Below are positions 37,301 to 44,732 of a stretch of DNA of 64,000 nt, piece after piece. This DNA comes from Treponema sp. Lineage in GTDB: Bacteria; Spirochaetota; Spirochaetia; Treponematales; Treponemataceae. The position numbers and the translations under genes are program-made. The DNA lies in the NCBI GenBank assembly GCA_012520945.1, contig JAAYNH010000081.1:55882-119881 (forward strand), given 5' to 3'. Each line of letters starts with the position of its first letter. Within the stretch, counting starts at the first letter, position 1. The notes under the pieces were generated by a model. The model was not told the DNA's origin. It worked only from the letters and a program-made list of their open reading frames with translations, and did not search any database.

Positions 37301-40300
37301 AAATGGAACTACAAACTGGAGTGCAAATATAGACTTTAGTGGAAAAGACGAAGGAGCATATAAAGTATATATTGCAGCAGTTGATAATGCAGGAAATGCA
37401 ACGGGAGTGAGTGCAAATATCAAGACAGTAAATGTAGACGCGGTAGTTCCTGTTGCTACAGTGAATGTAGGCGATTGTGCCGGCACAAATTTAGTTGAAG
37501 GAGAAACAAACTATAGAAATGCCGACTTTATTCTTAGCGGAAATGCAACAGATACTTATTTCCACAGTGCAGCATTGAAAGTAAGTAAAGATGGTGCAGT
37601 GGCACAAAGCTTAGTTTTTACAACGGGAGGAGGAGCATCGAGCGGAGACTGGACATATAATCAAGATGTAAATGCACTTACACATGAAAATGATGGCACA
37701 TACGTTTACACATTGACAGTTACAGACAAAGCCGGACGCATAACAACAACAAATGCAACCGTTGTAATAGATACGACAGCTCCAACATTGGGCTTGAATA
37801 ACTTTGCATCCGGAGAATGCATATCAACAGAAAGCTTTACATTCCGAGGAGTAGCAAGCGATAATGTAGGATTGGGAACGACAGGAGTGCAATACAGTCA
37901 TGATAACTCAACGTGGCATAATGTAACATCAAGCGGATTCAGTTGGTCGCATCAAATGACAGGATTGGCGGAAAGCCAAGATGCAAAAACAATATATTTC
38001 CGAGTAGCAGATAAATTAGGCAATGTTCAAACAACGGAAGCCTACACATATTATTTGAACTGGGCAGACCCTGAAGTGAACTTTGATTTACCTTTAGGAA
38101 GATGGAGAAGTGATTTTGCATTGACAGTAACGGGAACGGATAATAATACGGTAAGCTCCATATCATCACAAGCGGCACCAACAGGTGTAACGATTGCAAA
38201 CGGTGCACAAAATGGTATGAATACAACAACGGCAAGTCGCGTATTTAATATCTATACAGGACCAACTGCAGTTTCTCCTGTAACATTAACTTTCACAGTT
38301 ACTGATAAACATGGAAGAACTACTCAGAAAAACTTTACATATACTATCGATTTGGTTGCCCCAGACGTAAACTTTGACGAAGCTTCTTTGGGTACTTTCT
38401 ATGTTGATTCTGCAGCTCCTTCAAAACGTATTACCGGAACAGCAAATGACGGATTGAGTGGATTAGACCAAATACGCTACATGATTGTAGAGTCCGGCTT
38501 GGCGGCTCCAACTGCAGCAGAAATAAAATTAAACGGTTTGCCGGCAAATGGAACAAATCCATGGGTGGCAAATATTGATATGACAAGTTATACGGGCACT
38601 GAAGATACGTATGCAGTTTATGTTGCAGCATATGATGCGGCAGAAAATGCAACAGTGATTGGTGCTGGAGAAATTGTAAAACTTACGATTGATAATTCAA
38701 ATCCTGCAGCCGGAAGTGTAAGTACTACTCCTGCCAATGTAAAAGCATTGTTTAATGATGACTTTATAATAGGTGGAACTGCAACTGATTCTCTAGGTCT
38801 TGCAAGTGTAACTGCAAAAATTCGTAATTCTGAAACATCATTGGTATTATCAAGCGATCCAATGGCAGACAAGGCTAAAACGTATGCATGGGCATTCAAT
38901 GTTCCGGTTACAGACGATGTTATTTTTGTGAATGACGGTAATTATGAAATTATAGTTACAGCAACTGATTTGTGTGGAAAAATTTCAACATCAAGTTACA
39001 ACTTTACAAAAGATTGTACTGTTCCTACTGTGAGCTTTACAAATATTTTGGATGACTCCGGTGCCGGACAACCTGTAACAAGTTTCACAAGTACCGATAT
39101 TAAGATTTTAGCAACAGTAACCGATGCGGTTGCAGGTTTGAAATCTTATGCATTTAAGTTCCAAAAATGGACAGGATCATCATTTGTTGATGCTACAGGA
39201 GTTGGTTCAAGCGGTACCGTAACACCTGCAACAATTCAAACAACGGCACCTGTAAGCATTGCAATGAATAGCTTACTTGGTGCTAATACAGACGGTATCT
39301 ATCGTCTTGGCATGAAGATGACAGATGACGCCGGTAATGTTAGTGCAGACTTTGTATATAGTGATTGTTTCCGCGTTGACCAAACACGTCCTACAGTGAC
39401 TTTAACAGCTCCTGCATTGAATACAATCGTACAAAATGATGCATTAATTACGATTACAGGAAAAGTAAAAGACACAAATGGCGGTGAATTGGATTATGTA
39501 GAAATTTCAATTTCTCATGCAGACCATTCAGACGTTAAAGAAAACTTTACAAAGAAAATTTATACAAATGGTAATATAGATACATCCAATACCGACACAA
39601 CTGGTACTCTTACAATTACATCCGATGGCATAGGTGGTTATGATTATAGTTGGACAACAGGAGAATCACCGTTTATATATTCCGATGATTATACAATCAC
39701 CGTTTATGCATATGATAAAGCCGGTAACTCACGTGATATTTCAAGAGATGTTTCCTGTGATAACACTCCTCCTTTAATGCGTTTTACTGCACCATTTACA
39801 ATGAAAGTAGATACGGATGGAACTCATAGTGCTACAAGTCAAAGTGAAAGAATTATCGGTAATGCTAATATTCGAGGAACAATTCCAAGTGGACCTGGTT
39901 ATGAGTTTAGCATGAAAGAAATTTATTACCAAATTGGTAAAGTCGATGCTTTAACAATAACAACTGACGGAAGCAAAATTACAAAAGTTGCGAACTCAGG
40001 ATTGGCATCCGATATTGGCTTTACAAATCTGGCTGACGGCGTTGAAAATATCCTTGATAACGGTAGTAATGTTGTGGTTGGTAAATGGAAAAAAACTACA
40101 GATAGTTATAACTGGGATTTCACATTCAATACATTGGAACATACAAACTTGACTTACAAAGAAGATGTTGGTGCCCCTGATAACAATGTTACATTAAATG
40201 TTTATGTTGTTGCAGTGGACACAGCCGGTAATATCAACGTTGCAACATATCCTATTCAATTAGATACAGACATTGATAAGCCTACTTTGGAATTTGCAGC

Positions 40301-43300
40301 CCCGGAAACATCTAGTGCAAGTACAACAAGTGCCGACAACCCAATGGGTGCAGGAATAAATGCGGCAAGTGTCGGTGGTGCATTTATTGTAAGTGGTGTT
40401 GCATACGATGATAACTTTGTTCACAGTGTATATATGCAAGTGGAACTTGTAGGTGGAAATTATGAGAATGATGTTCTTACAAGCACGGTTTCCGGTTCAG
40501 CATGGAACGGCATGAATTTTGCCGGTGGACAAACTGCAGCTGATGTTCTAGCAGGAAGTGGAACAACAACAAACTACTTTACGAAGATAGGACCATCGGA
40601 TGATGCATGGTATAAAGTTACAGGAACAAATTCATGGCGTTTTACATTAAATAGAGCAAATGAATTTACGCTTAAGGATTTGGAAGATTATTTAACTGAT
40701 GCTTATAAGATTGGTAAAGAATTGGAAGATACTCCTGCAGAAATTGTTGTTCGTGCAAAAGTATTGGACACAAAGGTGAGCGGAATTATTTCCAAAGAAG
40801 GTGAACATGGAGCAGGAAACGCAAGCCGTTTTGGTTTGAGTTATGAAATGCCTATTTTCATCGATGCCGGTGCTCCTGGTATTGTATTAACAAAATTCCC
40901 TGATGCTAACAGTTATCAAGGTGCGTTAATTCCAATCTTAATTGAATTAACAGACGACTCTTATTTGTCTGCCTTTACTATAGAAGCAAATGGTACAACA
41001 ATTGTAACGGAGGCAGGAGCAAGTGGTTGGACAATTACTAAAACAAGTAATATGCTTTGGACAGTTTCCGGTACATTTGATGCATCCGGTTATGAAACAA
41101 ACAGAATTACTTTGAGTGTAATGGCAAGTGACGGACAAAAAACAAGTAATCGTTCAAGCTCATTCATTGTAGATATAACTCCTCCTGAAGCAACTGCAAA
41201 AGACGGTGCATATTTGCTCAAAGCGGAAACTGACGATGGAGTTTCAAGCAGAAGTATGACATTTGGCGGCAAAAACTTGTTAAAAATCTATACAGGTAAG
41301 GCAACAATAAGCGGAAAGATTATTGATGAAGCAGATGGTAGTGGAATAAGCAAAGTAATTATGTATTTCACAGGTTTCCCTGGACAAGCAGATGAAAATG
41401 TAATGTATAATACCGCAACCGGTTCAACAGTAGATTTGGCAACAAATGGTTTTGAATGGTCAATGCCGGATAGTTCTTGGACAAAAGCAAGTGAAACATT
41501 CGAAAAAAGGAAATTCCCGTTTGCAAATACAAATAATTATGATGCGTCTGAAAATCCGAATGGAGTTATTCTTAAAGCAAATCCGCCAACAGCATATGTT
41601 GTAATTGACACTAGTGAAGGTGGAAATGAAGATGCAACAAATGCAAATAAAGACTCCGACGGTTATGGTGAAAATATTAGAGCTGACGGTGATTGGTTAG
41701 TAAATATTGACTCAACAAATATTCCTGACGGTGTTTACACTGTACATTATATTGCAATGGATAAATCAGGAAATGCACGTTACTATGCCGATTATGCAGC
41801 TGTAACAAATAGTGCACCGATTATTACTTCTATTGTATTGGGAACAGACTTGAATAACGATGGTGTTGTTAATACAGATGAAACGGGAGAGGCTGGACCT
41901 GAAGACGAATTCTTTGCAGTTGCCGATATTGCTGAAACAAATGCATTTAATGTTCGAAACGGAAAATTTGTGATTCGTGTAAATGCAACGGGCGGAACAG
42001 GTGCAAAGAAATTTTTCTTACGCTACAAAGATTCAAGCGGAGTACAACATGTAACAGATACAACAGCAGATGGTTATTCAACAGGTGTATTTACCTTGAC
42101 AGACTTCCCTGAAGCAGACCCTGTAGAATTATGGAACTATGCAGTTGAAGTTTATGATAGCATGACTGTTCCTCTTTCAAGTGGTGAGCTTGAGTTTGGT
42201 GTAATGTTGGATAACGTGGATGACTTAAAACCTGTTGGACAGCTCATAGAAATGAACACATATGCAGAAGAGTCTGCAACAGCTACTTCATATGATTCTG
42301 ACGGAAAGAAAAATCTTGGTGGATTGTATAAAGCTGATGGTAAAGTTCAAGGACATATTGAACCGCGTGAATATAGTAAACATAACGGTAACGGAACAAC
42401 TCCCGACTTAAGCGGTAATGTGATTGTTCGCGGTGAAGCATATGATAATCAAATGATTAGCAAAATTGTTTTGAGCTTGGACGGAACCGATATAGTTGTT
42501 GCTGAAAAAACGGATAATGTTTTAACAGCAAAAGCTGGTGCAAAATTATTTGTGAATGAGCTTGGTCAAAACGGACACTACGTTGAATGGGGATATAATT
42601 GGGATACTTCTACAATTGCATCTGTTGCAAAAAACAATGTTGTAGTGAAGGTAGTTGTTTCCGATAATAAAACCGTTCCTAATACTTCAGAAAATGTTAA
42701 TTACACAACATCAACGAATACACCGCGCACGTTGGAAAATCGTTATTTCTATGGCGACGCTCGCGATGGTGCAGGATTTGATCCTCTAAATGCATGGGGT
42801 TATAACAATATGAATGTGGATGTTGTGCCATATGTAACAGAGCTTGAAACAGGCTTGAAAGTATACAGAAAAACCGGTTTTGATAGAACTGCACGTGGAC
42901 ATTATCCATTAAATGCAAATGAAACATTCAAAGTTAAAGGCTTTAACTTGAAGGGTGCTCGTGTAAACAATTCTGTAACAGGTGTTACGGCAACAAGTGG
43001 AACAGAAGTTACAATTGTTGTTAATACGCTTGGATTAAACACAGGACCTTTGGCAATGACTGTTAACGGCATAGGTATTGTTAATAATGTAAATGATAAT
43101 GCATTGGAAACAAACTGCACACCAAATAATGTTAATAACTTAAATCTTAAAGATGATGTTTATGTAGATGTTTGGGAATTTGACAGTGATGCAGTTATTC
43201 CAAAATCCGGAAAAATTGAACAACCTGTTATGAAGATTAATCCTAATAACAAAAAAATAGGATTTGCCTTTGTTAACGGCCCATTGTACTTTAGTATGGG

Positions 43301-44621
43301 AGGTGGCTCGGGAAGTAATAATTATTCATACAGATACTGGATGGGAAGTTATGACTTCTTTACATCTGTAGGATTTACTTATGATAAGCTCGGATATTCA
43401 TATGGTGTAGCAGCAGGAGGTGACATCAATAGTAACTCTGCAGACAAGTTCCAATTTATGACTAGTCGTTGGGGATTAGCAGGAAGAGGTCAGGATGGTT
43501 CTTATGCAGGTACAAATTCGCTAAGACTTGGTTCAATCGGACAAAAGGGTGATTCAGCCGGAAATGATACGGGAACGAATTATTTTGACAAACAAAAATT
43601 CCGTTCTCCAAGTTTAGCAACGGCAGTTCATAATACGACAACATACATTTATATGGCACATTATGATCAAATGAATAACGAAATACGTTTCCGTTATGGT
43701 AGAACAAACTCAACTGCAAAAACTGAATTCGATAGCTTCCGAGACCGTGAAGTAAATGGACCACCTTACACTTATGAACAAAGTGCGGTGCAAGATGTTC
43801 AGATTGTTGCAGGAAGTAACACAGGAAGACAGCCTGGTGAGTTTGTGAGCATAGATGTTGTTTCTGCACAAGGCACAACAGTGGACGATAAAGTTGTAAT
43901 GGTTTGGTATGATGCAACAAATAGATGTTTATGGTACACATATAAAGCAAATCCAATTGCAAATCACCGTGGAGACAAAACTGCAGCCGGATGGTCTACT
44001 CCTGTACGTGTATTTGCTGCAGGTACGGACTATGAAAATGCAGGTGAGTATTGTAAAATTACAGTAGATAACGATGGAGGTATTCACATTGCCGCATATG
44101 ATCCAACAAATCTTGACCTTTGTTATGCATATGCTTCTGTGTACACTTCTAATACGTTTGAAACATGTGTTGTAGACGGTTGTGGTGTAACAGGTTCTAA
44201 TCTAACATTAGATGTTGCTAAAGTGGACGGAAACTGGATTCCATATATCGGTTATTATATTACATCATGTGTTAAACCTAAACTTGCATATCTAGTTGAT
44301 ACAAGTTCTAATGCACCGGAAGGTTCTGTAGATGAAATGTTTACAGGAGCATGGGAATGTACTCTTGTTCCTACAACAATGCAAGTTCAAATGCAAAGTA
44401 ACCAGTTTAACCAAATTAACGTAGGTGTTTGGAAAAACAAAGATACAGGAGTGCTTGAGAATTCAACAAATACTGCGAATTCACATCCTGTTAATAATAA
44501 TGGTTATGGTCAGGATGCATATGGTGACGTATATGGAAACGGAACATCAAATCCTGTTCTTGGTTATGTAGTAAAGGTTGCTTCTAATACCGATAATATT
44601 GAAACTGCACAAAAACGATAA
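28308..44621 (+). CDS. Giant Ig-like repeat protein (about 5437 aa), putative lipoprotein
   Basis: One uninterrupted frame of 16.3 kb. The start at 28308 is chosen because AAGGGG lies 7 bases before it (only 1 base before the ATG at 28302). The N-terminus MKKTNFKRTLVFALIAFGVL ends VFSTC-RIG, a plausible but atypical lipobox. The body is about 38 Ig-like units of 90-140 aa, each opening with a hydrophobic-D-x-x-x-P motif (VDTTAPTLNV, IDNMAPTMVI, LDKTAPEIEI) and containing G-T-A-x-D, a W near mid-module and YTxxVTATDxxGN. Residues near 4514 contain a perfect EF-hand-like loop. From about residue 4985 the Ig pattern stops and blades resembling a beta-propeller appear (VMVWYDATNRCLWYTY, HIAAYDPTNLDLCYAYA). 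It is probably a very long surface or periplasmic fibre. Ligand unknown. Confidence 0.75.
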   Translation: MKKTNFKRTLVFALIAFGVLVFSTCRIGLGGAVDTQKPTVSITYPPAGSVIRGDFVLQGLATDETALKDITISFAKKNESNGFYEKVNGIQNLVTTVNPENDKWTVNINTPYYDGSGKVLYPLDDGEYEITVTATDNAERQNVTNGFYKIDNTAPVLILTQPATVANEAQWEFGNVLNFAGLQYDNNMGDDFTFTFYDENNVEMGSLKGYAALSNWEISFENEDVVSALLSGVSDIPKKYWFDVSVRDSSYEYKNPDETEEEAILKTGNKSEWYYSYSKIVSLMEQGERAPKVNEIYSIENSKNLSRSVGSSDLPKKLTMENLKLLQILSELPENKTAREHFGVFSVTNAVQPTVKIDNVFAGIAAIGNHVSRSANMRITIEPGKNNTQIETASIKYTLKKWVGTMENGSFSEVIETDASFDPETIVDGTTKYISFIGPDEKGQYQITVNAKDYANNVLTNNVFNFTVNESIPSISLSPGKKVESKCSPHEGDVTKFAVTLTCKDDGNFANYSIKEYVRNADGSLREIKDLLEGPNPEGSVLKTTENTEKEGGKINTVWTWKFLLNAPAEGEKREFSFDVTDGHYYAGEIRRSYEMDTIAPSLYKVIKPEINTVSGHVAEGKAIKHESSVTVEGLVDGTDTVFVYMSYTKGEDSVPPAKNVTNDKGDNGWKTVRVDTEVTVVDGKEYLGFGDTSALILPVDADTTVQEGLYKVWVYFKDDAEGESVPVEYCTIVADKAAPNIVFSVIDGESKINGYENINKSGSYMYAIDSFDLEIEIIETNGLSSEKTIKTLTRNNVAMPANVFVADASVPNKWSVNCTEDGTYYLSVTAVDLIGQHEKKVITILKDVNPPVVTILRPQEGEVVSVVSELSGTAVDDGAGIDDKDIHISFNGTDWLNSESTDKLWSGSVWKYEEDGSNFIDEGEHSFYVWAKDKGGIQTGGGVASYPSVEKAVKRTFVYDKNYPEFRTPENSKITEQQEIFTNSTFNITGILYDSYGLESITYTRKSNNGLADIGTTAVPDITFVDNPLTTTQNWSFSESLTEAGTYTYTFRLRDFAQHETFLVYKVVLDKTAPEIEIVTVSPTVTTDDGDIKINGAAVNVRVNVKEETSGFAVKTYSLTCENSMNNIVDAPIPDNGMITIDTRNLQDGKNLGEVLTFNVKDRAGNNAASVATYLESYIVDQSTDLPVITVEVVQDDYLGEDANIPESNFFDGTKEYLSLSFSDDDGLESLTVKIGNNVMGLPGFNPSGTKPVKNYSLKQMLSTFDAGVYTVDITAVDNALAKTANKKFKISIDTDTPVLTVNATNTYEKGAFTITGTASDSNFKKLSYVRTINNVPGASTELVRAGNYWSLSEPTPASGEYKFVFTATDKVDNVVTETKVIYVDKDAPSVTITDWPDDLSECRNVNFTFRGTASDAGVVSNGLSKVEYSFDGTNWFNVSGTETWNQTIVLASVLTEGNVTFSARATDAVGNVGAVQSKNFVYDKAFPVVAENAIVAKNTSTGTVITTGSTKEKFYISGTAVDSYGITSIVVKQVKDSGAAVVISETDFTLGGTEQSRSWTLENLPRNPSAPGTYNLASGNYVYKIVATDKAGLESEEATFSINIDLDAPNVNLITNPAHNEKIGLSSLSFGTHIFEGNASDTGVGVEKIYYAFTKNATAPAGTDDYAELSTNGNWSFSMTLNSGHDSWTKSSKTELYEGSWYLHVKAADKAENITTNAVTSKFDVDLSKPLADETALNTTSLKQLKNGGDLTITSSDTNGIASIVLMQKQTGGDYVEVERFTAVSGLEPTNKEITVSNLPRNPANISEGTTENAIYEYLITVTDVVGKTENVSRIIQLDTIAPVITVTSPANEYIYDTQTVPIIGIANESGGVGTKNVYYSLNNGSTWTACIGTENWSVPSDVITTEGEKSIWFYAEDKLGNNNLNTPTKINFQIDTAVPTLNITTIPPVIAKANDSIIVAGTASDSNELADVVVSLNGEVVLTDTDGNFSHTFLWTDGTTAGKLSTDNSASYEIKVVATDVVGKKTTQNYVLYCDVFAPQFETIAASPVVTLSNIDYVNGKNVTITGRLNDETKIQSLTYTYEGLGSFVNVPKPGSSDISWNFKISNFDTTVLTDDDVTKIVFTATDSAGNLSTYDLDLNVKQSTDIPVVEYTSMKAGATWANINVSGEFKDSLFGIGNSVIRGTVSDDDGISNVVITVTPDGEPAKTKTIYFGDAISGMFTYNLDEKINDTYVLADGKYTVSVSVTDKFGIQNTPVDHCLIIDRAAPTLIITQLSGSLWAANNPIVVTGTFGDMASDAKLTVTGANPEGDLSGGTATKGITNQAWSYTINAPMGGFTSGDTFTVTARDAYGRSTAYDFIYRIDNMAPTMVITEQNTTVDTSDNHYLSVTAVAPYLIVKGTAADTGSGENMSGIDKVQYSLDSGSTWADVAITGSLGEWTSNIDFFTGKIDGTSYSVVYRSVDKAGNVSTTQVITFKLDNTDPVITETTVGAGLKSTGNNAFSFAGTATDSNGIKSLTYTVSKDNSTPVAGKTALGGTYANWTLAETWNVATLQSYGFGSVETDASGTYEYVFTVKDNSDRITSISRKISLDVTPPSVNIVSLTTQLDANGRTNNVNGIITVNGTITDNVSVATGVYKVEVSDDGITSWSEIISDTSVFSSGVTTNFKFTINTSDAAYSTYDKKYWQITLTATDSAGHISETSEIVYVDSDTDKPIIVLSNAFDTIISSTDVRVDNNLFEPTGNNKLLATITDDDGLDSVVVTTRDAGDNVIATRTYTPSGSTYSLSHTIPSEEGIYKITIEVTDKEVGKSGVVTTLGPFYIGVDAGAPVLNVTTESGKYWSTLTVSGNVLDASGEVTVSASGSDAAFSSQIIDGTKTSSLTPITETTTSKTWSDIVTLPSTTDTYTITYKATDKYGRETSKNFVFNVDTTAPTLNVAAPVNNEITIKKESITAFSGTASDSSAGDSGLKGIYYTILPAVTAAPGAVDTSTWAAANGTTNWSANIDFSGKDEGAYKVYIAAVDNAGNATGVSANIKTVNVDAVVPVATVNVGDCAGTNLVEGETNYRNADFILSGNATDTYFHSAALKVSKDGAVAQSLVFTTGGGASSGDWTYNQDVNALTHENDGTYVYTLTVTDKAGRITTTNATVVIDTTAPTLGLNNFASGECISTESFTFRGVASDNVGLGTTGVQYSHDNSTWHNVTSSGFSWSHQMTGLAESQDAKTIYFRVADKLGNVQTTEAYTYYLNWADPEVNFDLPLGRWRSDFALTVTGTDNNTVSSISSQAAPTGVTIANGAQNGMNTTTASRVFNIYTGPTAVSPVTLTFTVTDKHGRTTQKNFTYTIDLVAPDVNFDEASLGTFYVDSAAPSKRITGTANDGLSGLDQIRYMIVESGLAAPTAAEIKLNGLPANGTNPWVANIDMTSYTGTEDTYAVYVAAYDAAENATVIGAGEIVKLTIDNSNPAAGSVSTTPANVKALFNDDFIIGGTATDSLGLASVTAKIRNSETSLVLSSDPMADKAKTYAWAFNVPVTDDVIFVNDGNYEIIVTATDLCGKISTSSYNFTKDCTVPTVSFTNILDDSGAGQPVTSFTSTDIKILATVTDAVAGLKSYAFKFQKWTGSSFVDATGVGSSGTVTPATIQTTAPVSIAMNSLLGANTDGIYRLGMKMTDDAGNVSADFVYSDCFRVDQTRPTVTLTAPALNTIVQNDALITITGKVKDTNGGELDYVEISISHADHSDVKENFTKKIYTNGNIDTSNTDTTGTLTITSDGIGGYDYSWTTGESPFIYSDDYTITVYAYDKAGNSRDISRDVSCDNTPPLMRFTAPFTMKVDTDGTHSATSQSERIIGNANIRGTIPSGPGYEFSMKEIYYQIGKVDALTITTDGSKITKVANSGLASDIGFTNLADGVENILDNGSNVVVGKWKKTTDSYNWDFTFNTLEHTNLTYKEDVGAPDNNVTLNVYVVAVDTAGNINVATYPIQLDTDIDKPTLEFAAPETSSASTTSADNPMGAGINAASVGGAFIVSGVAYDDNFVHSVYMQVELVGGNYENDVLTSTVSGSAWNGMNFAGGQTAADVLAGSGTTTNYFTKIGPSDDAWYKVTGTNSWRFTLNRANEFTLKDLEDYLTDAYKIGKELEDTPAEIVVRAKVLDTKVSGIISKEGEHGAGNASRFGLSYEMPIFIDAGAPGIVLTKFPDANSYQGALIPILIELTDDSYLSAFTIEANGTTIVTEAGASGWTITKTSNMLWTVSGTFDASGYETNRITLSVMASDGQKTSNRSSSFIVDITPPEATAKDGAYLLKAETDDGVSSRSMTFGGKNLLKIYTGKATISGKIIDEADGSGISKVIMYFTGFPGQADENVMYNTATGSTVDLATNGFEWSMPDSSWTKASETFEKRKFPFANTNNYDASENPNGVILKANPPTAYVVIDTSEGGNEDATNANKDSDGYGENIRADGDWLVNIDSTNIPDGVYTVHYIAMDKSGNARYYADYAAVTNSAPIITSIVLGTDLNNDGVVNTDETGEAGPEDEFFAVADIAETNAFNVRNGKFVIRVNATGGTGAKKFFLRYKDSSGVQHVTDTTADGYSTGVFTLTDFPEADPVELWNYAVEVYDSMTVPLSSGELEFGVMLDNVDDLKPVGQLIEMNTYAEESATATSYDSDGKKNLGGLYKADGKVQGHIEPREYSKHNGNGTTPDLSGNVIVRGEAYDNQMISKIVLSLDGTDIVVAEKTDNVLTAKAGAKLFVNELGQNGHYVEWGYNWDTSTIASVAKNNVVVKVVVSDNKTVPNTSENVNYTTSTNTPRTLENRYFYGDARDGAGFDPLNAWGYNNMNVDVVPYVTELETGLKVYRKTGFDRTARGHYPLNANETFKVKGFNLKGARVNNSVTGVTATSGTEVTIVVNTLGLNTGPLAMTVNGIGIVNNVNDNALETNCTPNNVNNLNLKDDVYVDVWEFDSDAVIPKSGKIEQPVMKINPNNKKIGFAFVNGPLYFSMGGGSGSNNYSYRYWMGSYDFFTSVGFTYDKLGYSYGVAAGGDINSNSADKFQFMTSRWGLAGRGQDGSYAGTNSLRLGSIGQKGDSAGNDTGTNYFDKQKFRSPSLATAVHNTTTYIYMAHYDQMNNEIRFRYGRTNSTAKTEFDSFRDREVNGPPYTYEQSAVQDVQIVAGSNTGRQPGEFVSIDVVSAQGTTVDDKVVMVWYDATNRCLWYTYKANPIANHRGDKTAAGWSTPVRVFAAGTDYENAGEYCKITVDNDGGIHIAAYDPTNLDLCYAYASVYTSNTFETCVVDGCGVTGSNLTLDVAKVDGNWIPYIGYYITSCVKPKLAYLVDTSSNAPEGSVDEMFTGAWECTLVPTTMQVQMQSNQFNQINVGVWKNKDTGVLENSTNTANSHPVNNNGYGQDAYGDVYGNGTSNPVLGYVVKVASNTDNIETAQKR

Positions 44622-44629
44622 AATGAGAT

Positions 44630-44660
44630 TTTTCAGTCTTGCTAAACGCAAGACTGAAAA
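44630..44660 (+). terminator. Perfect 13-bp hairpin after the giant gene
   Basis: TTTTCAGTCTTGC pairs perfectly with GCAAGACTGAAAA across a 5-base loop. No long U-tract follows on either strand. It may stabilise the 3' end or act together with the next hairpin. Confidence 0.55.
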
Positions 44661-44697
44661 TAAAAAGCCCGCAAAAACAATTTTGCGGGCTTTTTTG
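44661..44697. terminator. Bidirectional rho-independent terminator
   Basis: AAAAAGCCCGCAAAA pairs with TTTTGCGGGCTTTTT across a 4-base ACAA loop, with A-runs on the left and T-runs on the right. It therefore works for the giant gene on the plus strand and for pckG on the minus strand. Confidence 0.9.
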
Positions 44698-44732
44698 TAT
44701 AAACTTAACTCTTAATTTTTATAACTTAAAAA

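Noticed and set aside
28308..44621. Many antisense open frames of 60-170 codons within the giant gene
   Set aside because: They mirror the low-complexity Thr/Val/Asp-rich sense frame, lack ribosome binding sites and have no coherent protein features.
28308..44621. Tandem DNA repeats or a CRISPR array
   Set aside because: Ig units are repeated at protein level only; no regularly spaced identical DNA repeats were seen.
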